NCBI GenBank assembly: GCA_963761905.1
Contig: CAVXIQ010000005.1
Span: forward strand, 372,001-436,000
Direction of reading: 5' to 3'
Length of the DNA: 64,000 nt
DNA from: Gaiellasilicea sp963761905
GTDB taxonomy: Bacteria; Actinomycetota; Thermoleophilia; Gaiellales; Gaiellaceae
The notes below the pieces were generated by a model. The model worked only from the letters and a program-made list of their open reading frames with translations, had not been told where the DNA came from and ran no database searches. Below are positions 20,634 to 29,180 of the stretch, one piece after another (position 1 is the stretch's first letter; each line of letters opens with the position of its first letter). The position numbers were made by a program, and so were the translations under genes.

Positions 20634-22253
20634 TCCGTTTCCAGCTCGACGAGGAGCGCGCCGCCGGCAACGCGCGCGCCCTCGTCGACGTGCACCGCCT
20701 TCACCGTCGCGTCGTAGGGAGCGACGATCGGCGTCTCCATCTTCATCGCCTCGAGCACGAGCAGGTGCTGCCGGGCGGTGACGCGGTCGCCCGGCCGGAC
20801 GAGCACGCGCAGCACCGTGCCCGGCATCGGGGCCGTCATTGTGCTCTCGCCGCCGGCGGCCGCATGTGCGTGAGCGGGGTCGTCGACGTCCGGGGGCGGC
20901 GCGGTCGCCGCGGAAACCAGATTCAGCCGCCACCCTCCGCGCCAGACGGGCTCGAGCAGACGGAGCGGCGGCTCGGAGAGCGGCGGGTGCTCGAGGAGAA
21001 ACGCGGTCGTCGTCTCCCCGGCGCGCAGCGCGGGATGGCCCACCAGCCAACGCAGGAACGGCAGGTTCGTCGTCAGCCCGTCGACCTCGGTCTCGGCGAG
21101 CGCGTCGGCGAGCCGGTCGAGCGCCTCGTCGCGCGTCTCCCCGTGCGCGATCAGCTTCGCGATCATCGGGTCGTAGCCGAGTCCGACCTCGTCGCCCTCC
21201 GCGACGCCGGCGTCGACCCTGATCCCCGTCGGCAGGAGCAGCCGCTCAACTGGCCCCGCCTGCGGGAGGAACGTGCGCGGATCCTCGGCGTAGAGGCGGA
21301 CCTCGACCGCGTGGCCGGAGGGACTTTGTGTTGCTGCAACACGAAGTCGCTCTCCCTCCGCGACGCGGATCTGCTCCGCCACGAGGTCGAGACCCGTGAC
21401 GAGCTCTGTGACCGGATGCTCCACCTGGATCCGTCCGTTCAGCTCGAGGAAGTAGAAGTCGCGACCGTCGAGCATGAACTCGGCTGTGCCCGCGCTGACG
21501 TAGCCGACTGCGCGGGCGAAGGCGACCGCCGCGTCCCCCATCGCGGCCCGGAGCGCCGGGTCGAGCGCGGGGGAGGGCGACTCCTCGAGCACCTTCTGAT
21601 GACGGCGCTGAACCGAGCACTCGCGCTCGCCGAGGGAGAGCACGGTGCCGTGGGTGTCGGCGAGAAGCTGGATCTCGACGTGGCGCGGTCGCTCGACGTA
21701 GCGCTCGCAGAAGACGGTGCCGTCGCCGAACGCGGCCTCGGCCTCCCGGCTCGCGGCGGCGACCGCTTCCTCCAGGTCAGCGGGGTCGCGGACGATCCGC
21801 ATCCCGCGCCCGCCGCCGCCTGCGGCCGCCTTCACGAGGAGCGGATAGCCGAGCTCGGAGGCCTCCCCGGTGGGCACGACGGGGACTCCCGCCTCGGTGG
21901 CGATCCGCTTCGCGGCGAGCTTGTCGCCACCGAGGCGGAGCGCGCTCCGCTGGCGGGCCGATCCAGACGAGACCCGCGCCCGCCACCGCCTCCGCGAAGC
22001 CGGCGTTCTCCGAGAGGAAGCCGTAGCCGGGATGGATCGCGTCTGCGCCGACGTCCTGCGCCGCCCGAATGTGCTCGCTCGCGGAGAGATAGCTCGCGAT
22101 CTCGACGAGCTCGTCGGCCGAGCGCGCGTGCAGCGAGCCGCGGTCGTCCGGGGCGGCGACGGCGACAGTCGCGATCCCGAGCTCGCGGCACGTTCGAAAG
22201 ACGCGAAGGGCGATCTCGCCGCGGTTGGCCACGAGGAGCTTCCGGATTGCCAT
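20630..22253 (-). CDS. Acyl-CoA carboxylase alpha subunit: biotin carboxylase plus biotin carrier (frame interrupted near 21950)
   Basis: ATP-dependent biotin carboxylase fused to a biotin-carrier domain, acting with a carboxyltransferase such as 34330-35889. It starts with IRKLLVANRGEIALRVFRT; the HPGYGFLSEN motif, the glycine-rich ATP loop KAAAGGGGRGM and the EAMKM biotinylation site near the C-terminus are present. After WIGPPA one extra base shifts the frame; removing it gives PPAEALRLGGDKLAAKRIA. The segment between the carboxylase and the carrier is short, about 540 residues in total. TACGAT lies 6 nt before ATG 22253, so it is probably leaderless. Confidence 0.93.
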
Positions 22254-22259
22254 CGAGTG

Positions 22260-22283
22260 ATCGTAGAGCCCTCCTGCTAGCGT
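22260..22283. promoter_or_regulatory. Divergent -10 boxes between the carboxylase and SpoIID/LytB genes
   Basis: Minus strand: TACGAT (22265-22260) is 6 nt before ATG 22253. Plus strand: TAGCGT (22278-22283) is 9 nt before GTG 22293. The two start codons are only 39 nt apart. Confidence 0.4.
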
Positions 22284-22292
22284 GGCCGCCCA

Positions 22293-23615
22293 GTGCGGCG
22301 CTTCCTGTTGATCCTCGGGCTCGTACTCGCGTGCTCCGTCGTTGCGACCGCTCGATCGGCGAGCGCCGGGACGGTGTTCGTGATCGACGGCCGGGGGTGG
22401 GGTCACGGCGTCGGGATGAGCCAGTACGGCGCCCGCGGCTACGCCGAGGCGGGGTGGCGGCATCCACGCATCCTCGCCCACTACTACCGCGGCACGAAGC
22501 TGCGCGTGCTTCCAGCGCGCCCCGTTCGGGTTCTGCTCCGCGAGGGGCTCGGCGTCGTCCGGATCTCGTCGACGAAGCCGCATCGGGTGATCGACGCCAC
22601 CGGGAAGATCCGGAAGCTGAAGCCAGGCACCCGCACGCTCGCCGCCTCGCGCCAGCTCCTGAAGGGCCTGAAGTCGCCGCTTCGCTTCGATCCCGGCGTC
22701 GCTCCGCTGCAGCTCGACGGGGCCGGTTACCGCGGCTCGCTCGTGGTTCACCGCAGGGGCTCGGGTCTCACGGTGGTCAACCATCTCCCGCTCGACCGCT
22801 ACCTGCGCGGGGTCGTGCCCTGGGAGATGCCGGAGGAATGGCACCGCGAGGCTCTGCGCGCGCAGGCGGTCGTCGCGCGTTCCTACGCGCTCGCGACCCT
22901 GAAGCCCGGCGAGCTCTTCGATCTCTACGCCGACACCCGCAGCCAGGTCTATGGCGGGATCCGGGCGGAAGAGCCGACGACGAACCGGGCGATCGGCGCG
23001 ACGGCCGGCCGTGTCCTCGTCTGGCACAGCCGGATCGCGACGACCTTCTACCACTCGACCTCGGGCGGACGTACCGCCTCCGTCGCCGACGTGTGGCCCA
23101 AGGCGAGGGTCGTGCCGTATCTCGTCTCGGTGCCGGATCCGCACGACAACATCTCGAAGCACCACCGCTGGGGGCCGTTCCGGATGACGCCCGGGGAGAT
23201 CTCGAATCTGACCGGCACGCCGGGCGTCCGCGACGTGCTGCTCGAGCGCGCTGTCTCCGGACGCGTGACCGGTGTGACGATCAAGACGGGGAACGGCGCG
23301 AAGCGGATCGAGGCGCAGGACTTCCGCCGGGCCTTCGGCCTCAGGTCGACGTGGTTCGCGGTTCGGGTGCTGAACCTCGACCCACCGACCCGGAGCGCGC
23401 TCGTCACCGACGAGCTGAAGCTGACCGGCTTCGTGCGCGGCCTGACGAAGGTTCGGCTCGAGCAGCAGGTAAACGGCGGCACGTGGACGACCGTGCGGCG
23501 GATCCGGACGCGCCCCGACGGCCGCTTCACCGTTCCCGTCGCGCCGCGGGCAACGACGAGCTACAGGCTGGCGTCACCCGTCGTCGCGGGCGGCGCCGTC
23601 ACCGTGCGGCCCTAG
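22293..23615 (+). CDS. Secreted SpoIID/LytB-domain protein
   Basis: A 440-residue exported protein with signal peptide (residues 1-25). GWGHGVGMSQYGARGYAEAG lies near residues 33-52. The SpoIID core follows: LDRYLRGVVPWEMPEEWHREALRAQAVVARSYAL (about 164-197) and a later GGRTASVADVW. Proteins with this domain cleave or modify peptidoglycan; in actinobacteria they are not limited to spore formers. The last about 90 residues look like a beta-rich (Ig/FN3-like) wall or matrix module. GTG start. Confidence 0.9.
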   Translation: MRRFLLILGLVLACSVVATARSASAGTVFVIDGRGWGHGVGMSQYGARGYAEAGWRHPRILAHYYRGTKLRVLPARPVRVLLREGLGVVRISSTKPHRVIDATGKIRKLKPGTRTLAASRQLLKGLKSPLRFDPGVAPLQLDGAGYRGSLVVHRRGSGLTVVNHLPLDRYLRGVVPWEMPEEWHREALRAQAVVARSYALATLKPGELFDLYADTRSQVYGGIRAEEPTTNRAIGATAGRVLVWHSRIATTFYHSTSGGRTASVADVWPKARVVPYLVSVPDPHDNISKHHRWGPFRMTPGEISNLTGTPGVRDVLLERAVSGRVTGVTIKTGNGAKRIEAQDFRRAFGLRSTWFAVRVLNLDPPTRSALVTDELKLTGFVRGLTKVRLEQQVNGGTWTTVRRIRTRPDGRFTVPVAPRATTSYRLASPVVAGGAVTVRP

Positions 23616-23621
23616 TCTCCG

Positions 23622-24362
23622 CTAGCTCCAGCTCGGCTTGCGACGCTCGAGGAACGCCTTCAGGCCCTCCTGGCCCTCGTCGCTCGCGCGGCGTTCGGCA
23701 ATCCTCCGAGCGGTCTCCGGCCCGTCGGGCCGATCCAGGACGAGGCGCTTTGCGTGGCGCGTCGCCCTCGGCCCGGCCGTCCTCAGCTCGGCAAGGATGG
23801 CGTCGACCGCCGCGTCGAGATCCGCCGCGACTTCGTGGACGAGCCCGATCCGCAGCGCCGTCGCCGCATCGAAGCGCTCGCCGGTGACGAAGTAACGCCG
23901 CGCCGCGCTCGGCCCGATCTTCGCCAGCGCGTAGGGCGAGATCACGGCCGGGATGATCCCGAGCTTGACCTCCGAGAACCCGAAGACGGCGTTCGCGTCG
24001 GCGACGGCGATGTCGGAGCAGGCGACGAGGCCGGCGCCGCCGCCCAGGGCATGTCCCTGAACCCGCGTCACGACCGGCGCGGGGCAGCGGTCGATCGCGT
24101 CGAGCATCCCGCGCAGCGCGGCGGCGTCGGCCAGGTTCGCGTCGTAGTCGAGGTCGACGGAAGCTCGCATCCACTCGACGTCGGCGCCGGCGCAGAAGCT
24201 CGGTCCCTCGCCGGCGAGCACGACCGCCCGCGACGTGCCGACGTCGACGAACGCCTCCGAGAGCTCGCGGATCAGCTCCGCGTCGAACGCGTTCCGGGTC
24301 TCGGGCCGAGCGAGCGTCAGCCGAAGCAGGTCGCCGTCCCGCTCGATCCGGAGCGCGCTCAC
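23622..24362 (-). CDS. Enoyl-CoA hydratase/isomerase family protein
   Basis: Crotonase-fold enzyme, 246 residues, hydrating enoyl-CoA in fatty or branched-chain acid breakdown. The oxyanion-hole segments GPSFCAGADVEWMR and GHALGGGAGLVACSDIAVAD are intact, with the glutamate region FSEVKLGIIPAVISPY after them. GTG 24362 is chosen: TAAGCT lies 7 nt upstream and homology begins there, whereas an ATG 39 nt further upstream would overlap the divergent gene's promoter. Convergent with the SpoIID/LytB gene. Confidence 0.93.
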   Translation of the reverse strand: MSALRIERDGDLLRLTLARPETRNAFDAELIRELSEAFVDVGTSRAVVLAGEGPSFCAGADVEWMRASVDLDYDANLADAAALRGMLDAIDRCPAPVVTRVQGHALGGGAGLVACSDIAVADANAVFGFSEVKLGIIPAVISPYALAKIGPSAARRYFVTGERFDAATALRIGLVHEVAADLDAAVDAILAELRTAGPRATRHAKRLVLDRPDGPETARRIAERRASDEGQEGLKAFLERRKPSWS

Positions 24363-24369
24363 GCGACGC

Positions 24370-24379
24370 AGCTTAGAGT
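24370..24379. promoter_or_regulatory. Overlapping divergent -10 boxes for two leaderless genes
   Basis: Minus strand: TAAGCT (24375-24370) is 7 nt before GTG 24362. Plus strand: TAGAGT (24374-24379) is 6 nt before ATG 24386. The boxes share two bases, and only 23 nt separate the two start codons. Confidence 0.5.
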
Positions 24380-24385
24380 CGCGGA

Positions 24386-25229
24386 ATGCTGAAGGGAGCA
24401 CTTGCCGCCGCCGTCACGCCCCTGGTAGGCGACGGGTTGGACGAGGGGGCGTTCGCGCCGTACGTCGACTTTCTCGTCGCCGGCGACCTGGACGGGGTTC
24501 TCGCCCTCGGCACGACCGGCGAAGGGATCCTGCTCACGCCCGTCGAGCGCCGTCGTGTTGTCGAGCTCTACGTCGCCGCGTCGGCGGGACGGCTCCAGAT
24601 CGCCGCGCACTGCGGCGCCCAGACGACGCGCGATACCGTCGCGCTCGCGGCGCACGCTGCGGAGGCGGGAGCCGACGCGGTTGCGGTGATCGGGCCGCCG
24701 TACTTCCAGCTCGACGACCGGGCGCTGCTCGACCACTTCGCCGCCGCCGCGGCCGCCTGCGCGCCGCTCCCGTTCTACGTCTACGAGTTCGAGCGGGCGA
24801 GCGGGTACGCGGTGCCGCTGCCGGTCTTGGAGTCGCTGCGGGAACGGGCGCCGAACCTCGCCGGGCTCAAGGTCTCGGATGCGCCCTTCGACCGGTTCTC
24901 GCCCTACCTGGTCGAAGGGCTCGACGTCTTCGTCGGGCCGGAGGCGCTTGATCGCCGACGGGCTCGCCGCCGGGGCGGTCGGCGCCGTTTCTGCCCTTGG
25001 CTCGGCGTTTCCCGAGCGAGTCGCGGCAGCGGTTCGCGAGCCTTCGACCGGGGCGGCCGCCGCGCTCGGGGAGCTGCGGGCCGCGATCGAGCGGTTTCCA
25101 CGACATGCGGCCCTGAAGTGCGTTCTCGGCGCGCGCGGAGTCCCGATCAGCGAGGACGTCCGCGCGCCTCTGCGCGGCCTCACGGACGGCGAGCGGACGG
25201 AGCTGCTCGGTTGGCTCGAATCGTCATAG
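24386..25229 (+). CDS. DapA/NanA-family aldolase-lyase (frame interrupted at 24948-24949)
   Basis: Class I (Schiff base) aldolase of the dihydrodipicolinate synthase family. The substrate loop ALGTTGEG is at about residues 41-48. The YVYEF tyrosine and the GLKVSD lysine that forms the Schiff base follow. After VFVGPEAL the frame is broken; deleting one T of TT (24948-24949) restores ALIADGLAAGAVGAVSALGSAFPE. Corrected length is about 280 residues. No other lysine genes are nearby and the next gene is an amine/amino-acid oxidase, so a catabolic role is as likely as DapA itself. Confidence 0.85.
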
Positions 25230-26262
25230 CCGGCGCGGGCGCGATCGGCGCCTCGATCGCGTATCACCTGGCGCTCGCGGGCGCAGACGGCGTCGTGCTC
25301 GCGGACACGGGCGCGATCGCCGGCGGCGCGACGGGGAAGGCGATGGGCGGCGTCCGCCAGCAGTTCACGACCGAGGCCGAGGTGCGACTGGCGCAGGCGA
25401 GCGTCAGGCTCTTCGCCGAGCTCGGATCGCCGCTCTTCGAGCAGGTCGGCTACCTGTTCCTCGCGACGAGCGAGCAGGGCCTCGCCGAGCTCGAGGAGCG
25501 GCGAGCGATCCAGCGAGGGCTCGGCGTGCCGGTCGAGCGGGTCGATCCTGGATTCGTCTCTGGACTGCGCACCGACGACGTGCTCGGCGCCGTCATCTGC
25601 CGCGAGGACGGAATCGCCGATCCGACGGGTGTCACGCAGGAGCTCGTTCGGCGTGCGGCTGCCCGAGGCGTGGAGGTGCGTGAGCAGACGGATGCGCTGG
25701 ACGCTCGACGCGGATGTGCTCGTGATCGCCTGCGGCGCGGCATCCGCCGAGGTCGCGGCGGCCCGAGGGGTGGAGCTGCCGGTCCGGCCGCTCGTGCGCC
25801 AGCTCGTCGACGTCGGTCCGGTCGACGGGCTTCCGGCCGACCTACCGATGACGATCGAGGAGAACGGCTTCCACTTCCGGCCCGTCGGCGCGCAACCTCC
25901 GGCTCGCGATGGGCGAGAGCGAGCTCCGGTGGGACGGCCCGCCCGCGGTGCGGCACGACCTCGTCGAGGACTGGCGTCGCCGGCTCGCGCATCGCTTCCC
26001 AGGCTCCGTGGGCGCGCCGGTCGTCCGTGCCTGGGCCGGCTTCTACGACATGACCCCGGACGCGCACCCGATCATCGGCGAGGCCGCCGAGGGCGTCTAT
26101 GCGGCCTGCGGCTTCTCCGGGCACGGGTTCATGCAGTCGCCGGCGGTGGGTGCGGCGGTTGCGGCCGAGCTCCTCGGGCAGCCGGCGCCGTTCGACCTCA
26201 CCCCGTACCGGCTCGACCGGTTTGCGGCAGGCGTCACGTTCCCGGAGACGCTGATTCTCTAG
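25211..26262 (+). CDS. FAD-dependent amine/amino-acid oxidase (DAO family), two frame interruptions
   Basis: DAO-fold flavoenzyme. It begins with the Rossmann motif IVIAGAGAIGASIAYHLALAG (residues 4-24) and has GKAMGGVRQQFTTEAE. Two shifts follow. Near 25694, removing one base joins VREQTD to WTLDADVLVIACGAAS. Near 25891-25895, removing one G joins FRPVG to RNLRLAMGESELRWD. The C-terminal FAD segment GVYAACGFSGHGFMQSPAVG is intact. The middle is shorter than in typical sarcosine oxidases, so a small deletion near 25690 is possible. The likely start, TTG 25211, overlaps the preceding gene by 19 nt. Confidence 0.82.
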
Positions 26263-26265
26263 GGG

Positions 26266-26628
26266 TCAGCCGAGCCAGGCGACGAGCAGGACGCCGAGCG
26301 CCGCGAGGGCGGCGAGTCCGACGACGACCGCGTTCGCGATAAGCACGACGAGAACCAGTCGCGTTTGACGGGTCGCGGGCGCATTGGCGCGCGTGAGGGG
26401 TGCGCTCAGGCGCTCTCCGTCCTCGCCGCGCCAGCCGATCGTGCTGGCGAGCGCTCCCGTGATGAACCCGTTCAGGCTCGTGCCTTCGCGCTCTGCGGCA
26501 CGGGCGAGCTCGGCATGAAGGGTTCGCGGCATTCGCAGGAGCAGCCGCCCGCTCGGCGCCTTCTCGCCTTGCTCGGTTGCGCCCTGATCGGCGGGAACGA
26601 GCTCTGCACGCGCTGTGCGGCCGGCCAT
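26266..26628 (-). CDS. Ribbon-helix-helix (HicB/Arc-like) protein with C-terminal membrane anchor
   Basis: A 120-residue protein. Residues about 29-63 (RLLLRMPRTLHAELARAAERE, then GTSLNGFITGALA) match the ribbon-helix-helix DNA-binding fold of HicB-type antitoxins. The C-terminus (about 92-119) is one strongly hydrophobic helix. A DNA-binding domain fused to a membrane anchor is uncommon, and no toxin partner is adjacent. It follows the sigma factor gene on the same strand (63 nt gap). ATG 26628 is preferred; an in-frame start at 26664 would add 12 residues. Confidence 0.75.
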   Translation of the reverse strand: MAGRTARAELVPADQGATEQGEKAPSGRLLLRMPRTLHAELARAAEREGTSLNGFITGALASTIGWRGEDGERLSAPLTRANAPATRQTRLVLVVLIANAVVVGLAALAALGVLLVAWLG

Positions 26629-26690
26629 ATCGACGATTGTACGGCGTTGAAACCGTCCGGACAAACGTTTCGGAGTGGTATCACGCGTGC

Positions 26691-27401
26691 TTACGGCTGT
26701 CCGATCTCCCTACGCAGCTTGTCGAGCGACCGCTCGAGCAGCCTGCTGACGTGAACCTGCGAGAGGCCGACCTCCGCCGCGATCCGGCGCTGGCTCAAGC
26801 CGCCGTAGTAGCGGAGCTGCACGATCCGGCGCTCCCGGCGGTCGAGGCGCCGAAGACCTCGCGCCAGCATCGCCCGCTCGACGCCGCGCTCGAGCCGGCG
26901 CGCGGCCTCCGCGTCCTCAGCGCCGGTCAGCTCCAGCTCGCCCAGGATCAGCCGGCCGTTCTCCAGCTCCGCGAGCGCCGCAGCGACGGCTTCGACCGGA
27001 AGCGCCGTCGCGGTGGCCAGCTCTCGCGCTGTCGGCGAGCGACCGAGCTCGGCCGCGAGCGCGTCCCGCTGCCGAGCGAGCTCGGCCGCTCGCTCGCGTC
27101 GGCCGCGCGGCAGCCGTAGCAGCGAGGCGCTGTCGCGGAGGTAGCGGTGGATCTCGCCGAGGATCGTCGGAATCGCGTAGGCGGCGAGCGAGCCACCGCA
27201 GCGCGGGTCGTAACGATCCACGGCCTTGATCAACCCGAGCGCCCCGACCTGGGCCAGATCGTCGAGCTGCTCGGCTCGGCTCGAGAAGCGACGCGCAAGG
27301 GCTCGCACGAGCGGGAGGTACTGCTCGATCAACCGAGCTCGAGCGTCGACGTCGCGCTCGTCGCACCAGGCCTGAAGAAGGCTCTCGCTTTGGGCCAACA
27401 T
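26691..27401 (-). CDS. RNA polymerase sigma factor, SigB/SigF (group 3) type
   Basis: Alternative sigma-70 factor, 236 residues. Region 2 has LVRALARRFSSR and LDDLAQVGALGLIKAVDRYDP; region 3 has LPVEAVAAALAELE; region 4 ends with the helix-turn-helix GGLSQRRIAAEVGLSQVHVSRLLERSL. There is no adjacent anti-sigma or anti-anti-sigma gene, which is unusual for this group. ATG 27401 follows GAGCGGGGG; a GTG at 27425 is an alternative. It is divergent from the secreted repeat-protein genes, so it may control them. Confidence 0.93.
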   Translation of the reverse strand: MLAQSESLLQAWCDERDVDARARLIEQYLPLVRALARRFSSRAEQLDDLAQVGALGLIKAVDRYDPRCGGSLAAYAIPTILGEIHRYLRDSASLLRLPRGRRERAAELARQRDALAAELGRSPTARELATATALPVEAVAAALAELENGRLILGELELTGAEDAEAARRLERGVERAMLARGLRRLDRRERRIVQLRYYGGLSQRRIAAEVGLSQVHVSRLLERSLDKLRREIGQP

Positions 27402-27533
27402 GTTCCCCCGCTCCAGCGTCCGCACAGGTCGAAGATAACGTATCGCACCCGGTCTAGGAAGCGGTGTATGCAGTCGGGACGAGAAAGAGAGAAAAAATGG
27501 ATCACTGTCGATCCATCCGGGTATTTCTCTTAT

Positions 27534-29105
27534 GTGAGCTTTGCTCGTGCGGCTTCGAGATTGCGGTGCGCGATGCTGGCGACGATCGTTGTCGTCGCTT
27601 CGGCGTGGCTTGCGCCGCCAGGAGCTGCCGCGGAGGGGACGGCGCCTGTACTGCCGCAGGTACCGGCGCTCCCCGACGCGGCGGCGGTTCCCGCCGACGC
27701 GGCCGCGATCACCGCTGCGGCCGTGGAGCTGGCCGAGTCGGTGCTTCCGGCTGTGGCGCAGGCCCCAGCGGCGCTGCCGGCGGTGACGAGCTCGGCGCCC
27801 GCACCGGCGGTGGCGCCGGTGAGCGCCGCTCAGACCACTGATATCACGCCAGAGACGCCTGATACTGCGGCAAACGGCTCGGCCGCAACCAAGCCGGTCG
27901 CGCCGGACAAACCGCCCGCCGCCGGCGCGACCGCCGGCCAGGCGCAGCCGGTCAACGTCAACGTGTCGGTACGCATCGGAAGCGCGGGCAACGACGGGGC
28001 GGTCACGCAGCTCAATGCGAGCGCGGCGGTCGCGGCGGCAGCTCCGTCCGCGCCCGCCCTGCCGACCGCTGATGCGGTGCCGACCGCTGACGCCGAAGCG
28101 CCCGCCGAGCGGCCGGCCGCGCAGGCGCAGGCGAGCGGCGTTGTCGGCTCATCGGTCGCGCCCGGGGAGCAGACGCTCCAGGTGAGCCCGGATACTTGGA
28201 TCTGGAACTGGAACTGCCGCGACTCTCCCATCGGTATTCCGCAGCTCGCAGGCTCGCTGCCAGCAAATTGGAATTGGAACTGGGATTGCGGAAGCGAAAA
28301 CACCGATGCCGCAAATACCGGTACGCAATTACCAAGCCAGTATCAAGCTACGGCGTCGCAGTATCAACCGGTCAATATCAATGTCTCGGTTCGAATCGCG
28401 AGCCCCGGCGACAACGGTCCGGTGGTTCAGACGAACCTCGCAGTCGCCGTCGCGACGGCCGTGGTCGCGCCTGTCGCGCCCGCAAAGGGCTCTGGCACAC
28501 CGGCGTCCGACTCTGTCCCGGCGGGGTTGCCGCCGCCCCTCGCGAGCGTCAGCGTCGCTGTCGCCGGCGTGGCTCCGGCGTTGGAGGCTCTCTCGGAGGT
28601 CGCAACCATCGCGCTCACGCTCGTTCGCAACGACGAGCTGGCGCTGAGCGAGGCGGACGAGATCCTGCGCGGCGCGTCAATCCTCGTCGAGCCGCGCGGG
28701 CAGCGCCTGAGGCACGGTCTCCTCGGGGCGCGGCGGATCCCGGATCGACAGGCGACGCCGTCGGCTCTCCGTCTGGCCGTGACGCTGCCGGCCCCCCTGA
28801 CCGGCGTCGCGACCGATCGGCGCGCGCAGGAGAGCGCGCCGGCCCGAACCGTCGCCGAGCAGAAGCAGCCGCCCCGCGCGACTTCGAATCCGCCCGCGCC
28901 CCTTCCTTCGCCTCCGACCGAGACTCCGCTTGCGACGTTGAACCTCGGCGGCGCGGCACCGGGCGGCGGCGGCGACACCGGTTCCCTGTTCCTGCTCCTG
29001 ATCCCCTTCGCCTTCGCTTTCGCCGAGGCCGCGCGTTGCGTCGCGCGCGACCGTCCGGCGCTGCTCGCGCAGGTGGAGAGCTCGAGGCGGGAACGCCCCG
29101 GCTAG
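27534..29105 (+). CDS. Secreted Ala/Pro-rich protein with VNVNVSVRI core repeats and a C-terminal hydrophobic segment
   Basis: About 523 residues; I recognise no known family. The signal region ends near PPGAAAEG. Two copies of a core, QPVNVNVSVRIGSAGNDG and QPVNINVSVRIASPGDNG (about 140 residues apart), match the cores of the 11-repeat protein encoded next. Between them is a Trp/Asn-rich stretch with two Cys (WIWNWNC, NWNWNWDC). A low-complexity Pro/Ala linker leads to a glycine-rich stretch and a final hydrophobic helix followed by basic residues, like a sorting or anchoring signal. The start is uncertain: GTG 27534 gives a clean signal peptide; ATG 27468 or ATG 27573 are alternatives. Confidence 0.72.
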   Translation: MSFARAASRLRCAMLATIVVVASAWLAPPGAAAEGTAPVLPQVPALPDAAAVPADAAAITAAAVELAESVLPAVAQAPAALPAVTSSAPAPAVAPVSAAQTTDITPETPDTAANGSAATKPVAPDKPPAAGATAGQAQPVNVNVSVRIGSAGNDGAVTQLNASAAVAAAAPSAPALPTADAVPTADAEAPAERPAAQAQASGVVGSSVAPGEQTLQVSPDTWIWNWNCRDSPIGIPQLAGSLPANWNWNWDCGSENTDAANTGTQLPSQYQATASQYQPVNINVSVRIASPGDNGPVVQTNLAVAVATAVVAPVAPAKGSGTPASDSVPAGLPPPLASVSVAVAGVAPALEALSEVATIALTLVRNDELALSEADEILRGASILVEPRGQRLRHGLLGARRIPDRQATPSALRLAVTLPAPLTGVATDRRAQESAPARTVAEQKQPPRATSNPPAPLPSPPTETPLATLNLGGAAPGGGGDTGSLFLLLIPFAFAFAEAARCVARDRPALLAQVESSRRERPG

Positions 29106-29180
29106 CGACCCCTCTGCTTCCAGCTCGAGTGGGCGTCCGCCCGCTCGACCTCTTCGAAATCTCTGGAAGGAGAAGGATCG

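Noticed and set aside
21322..21344. Palindromic word TTTGTGTTGC...GCAACACGAA in the carboxylase gene as a third copy of the metH repeat
   Set aside because: Only the outer TTGTG/CAC resemblance is shared; the interior differs, so it is more likely coincidental.
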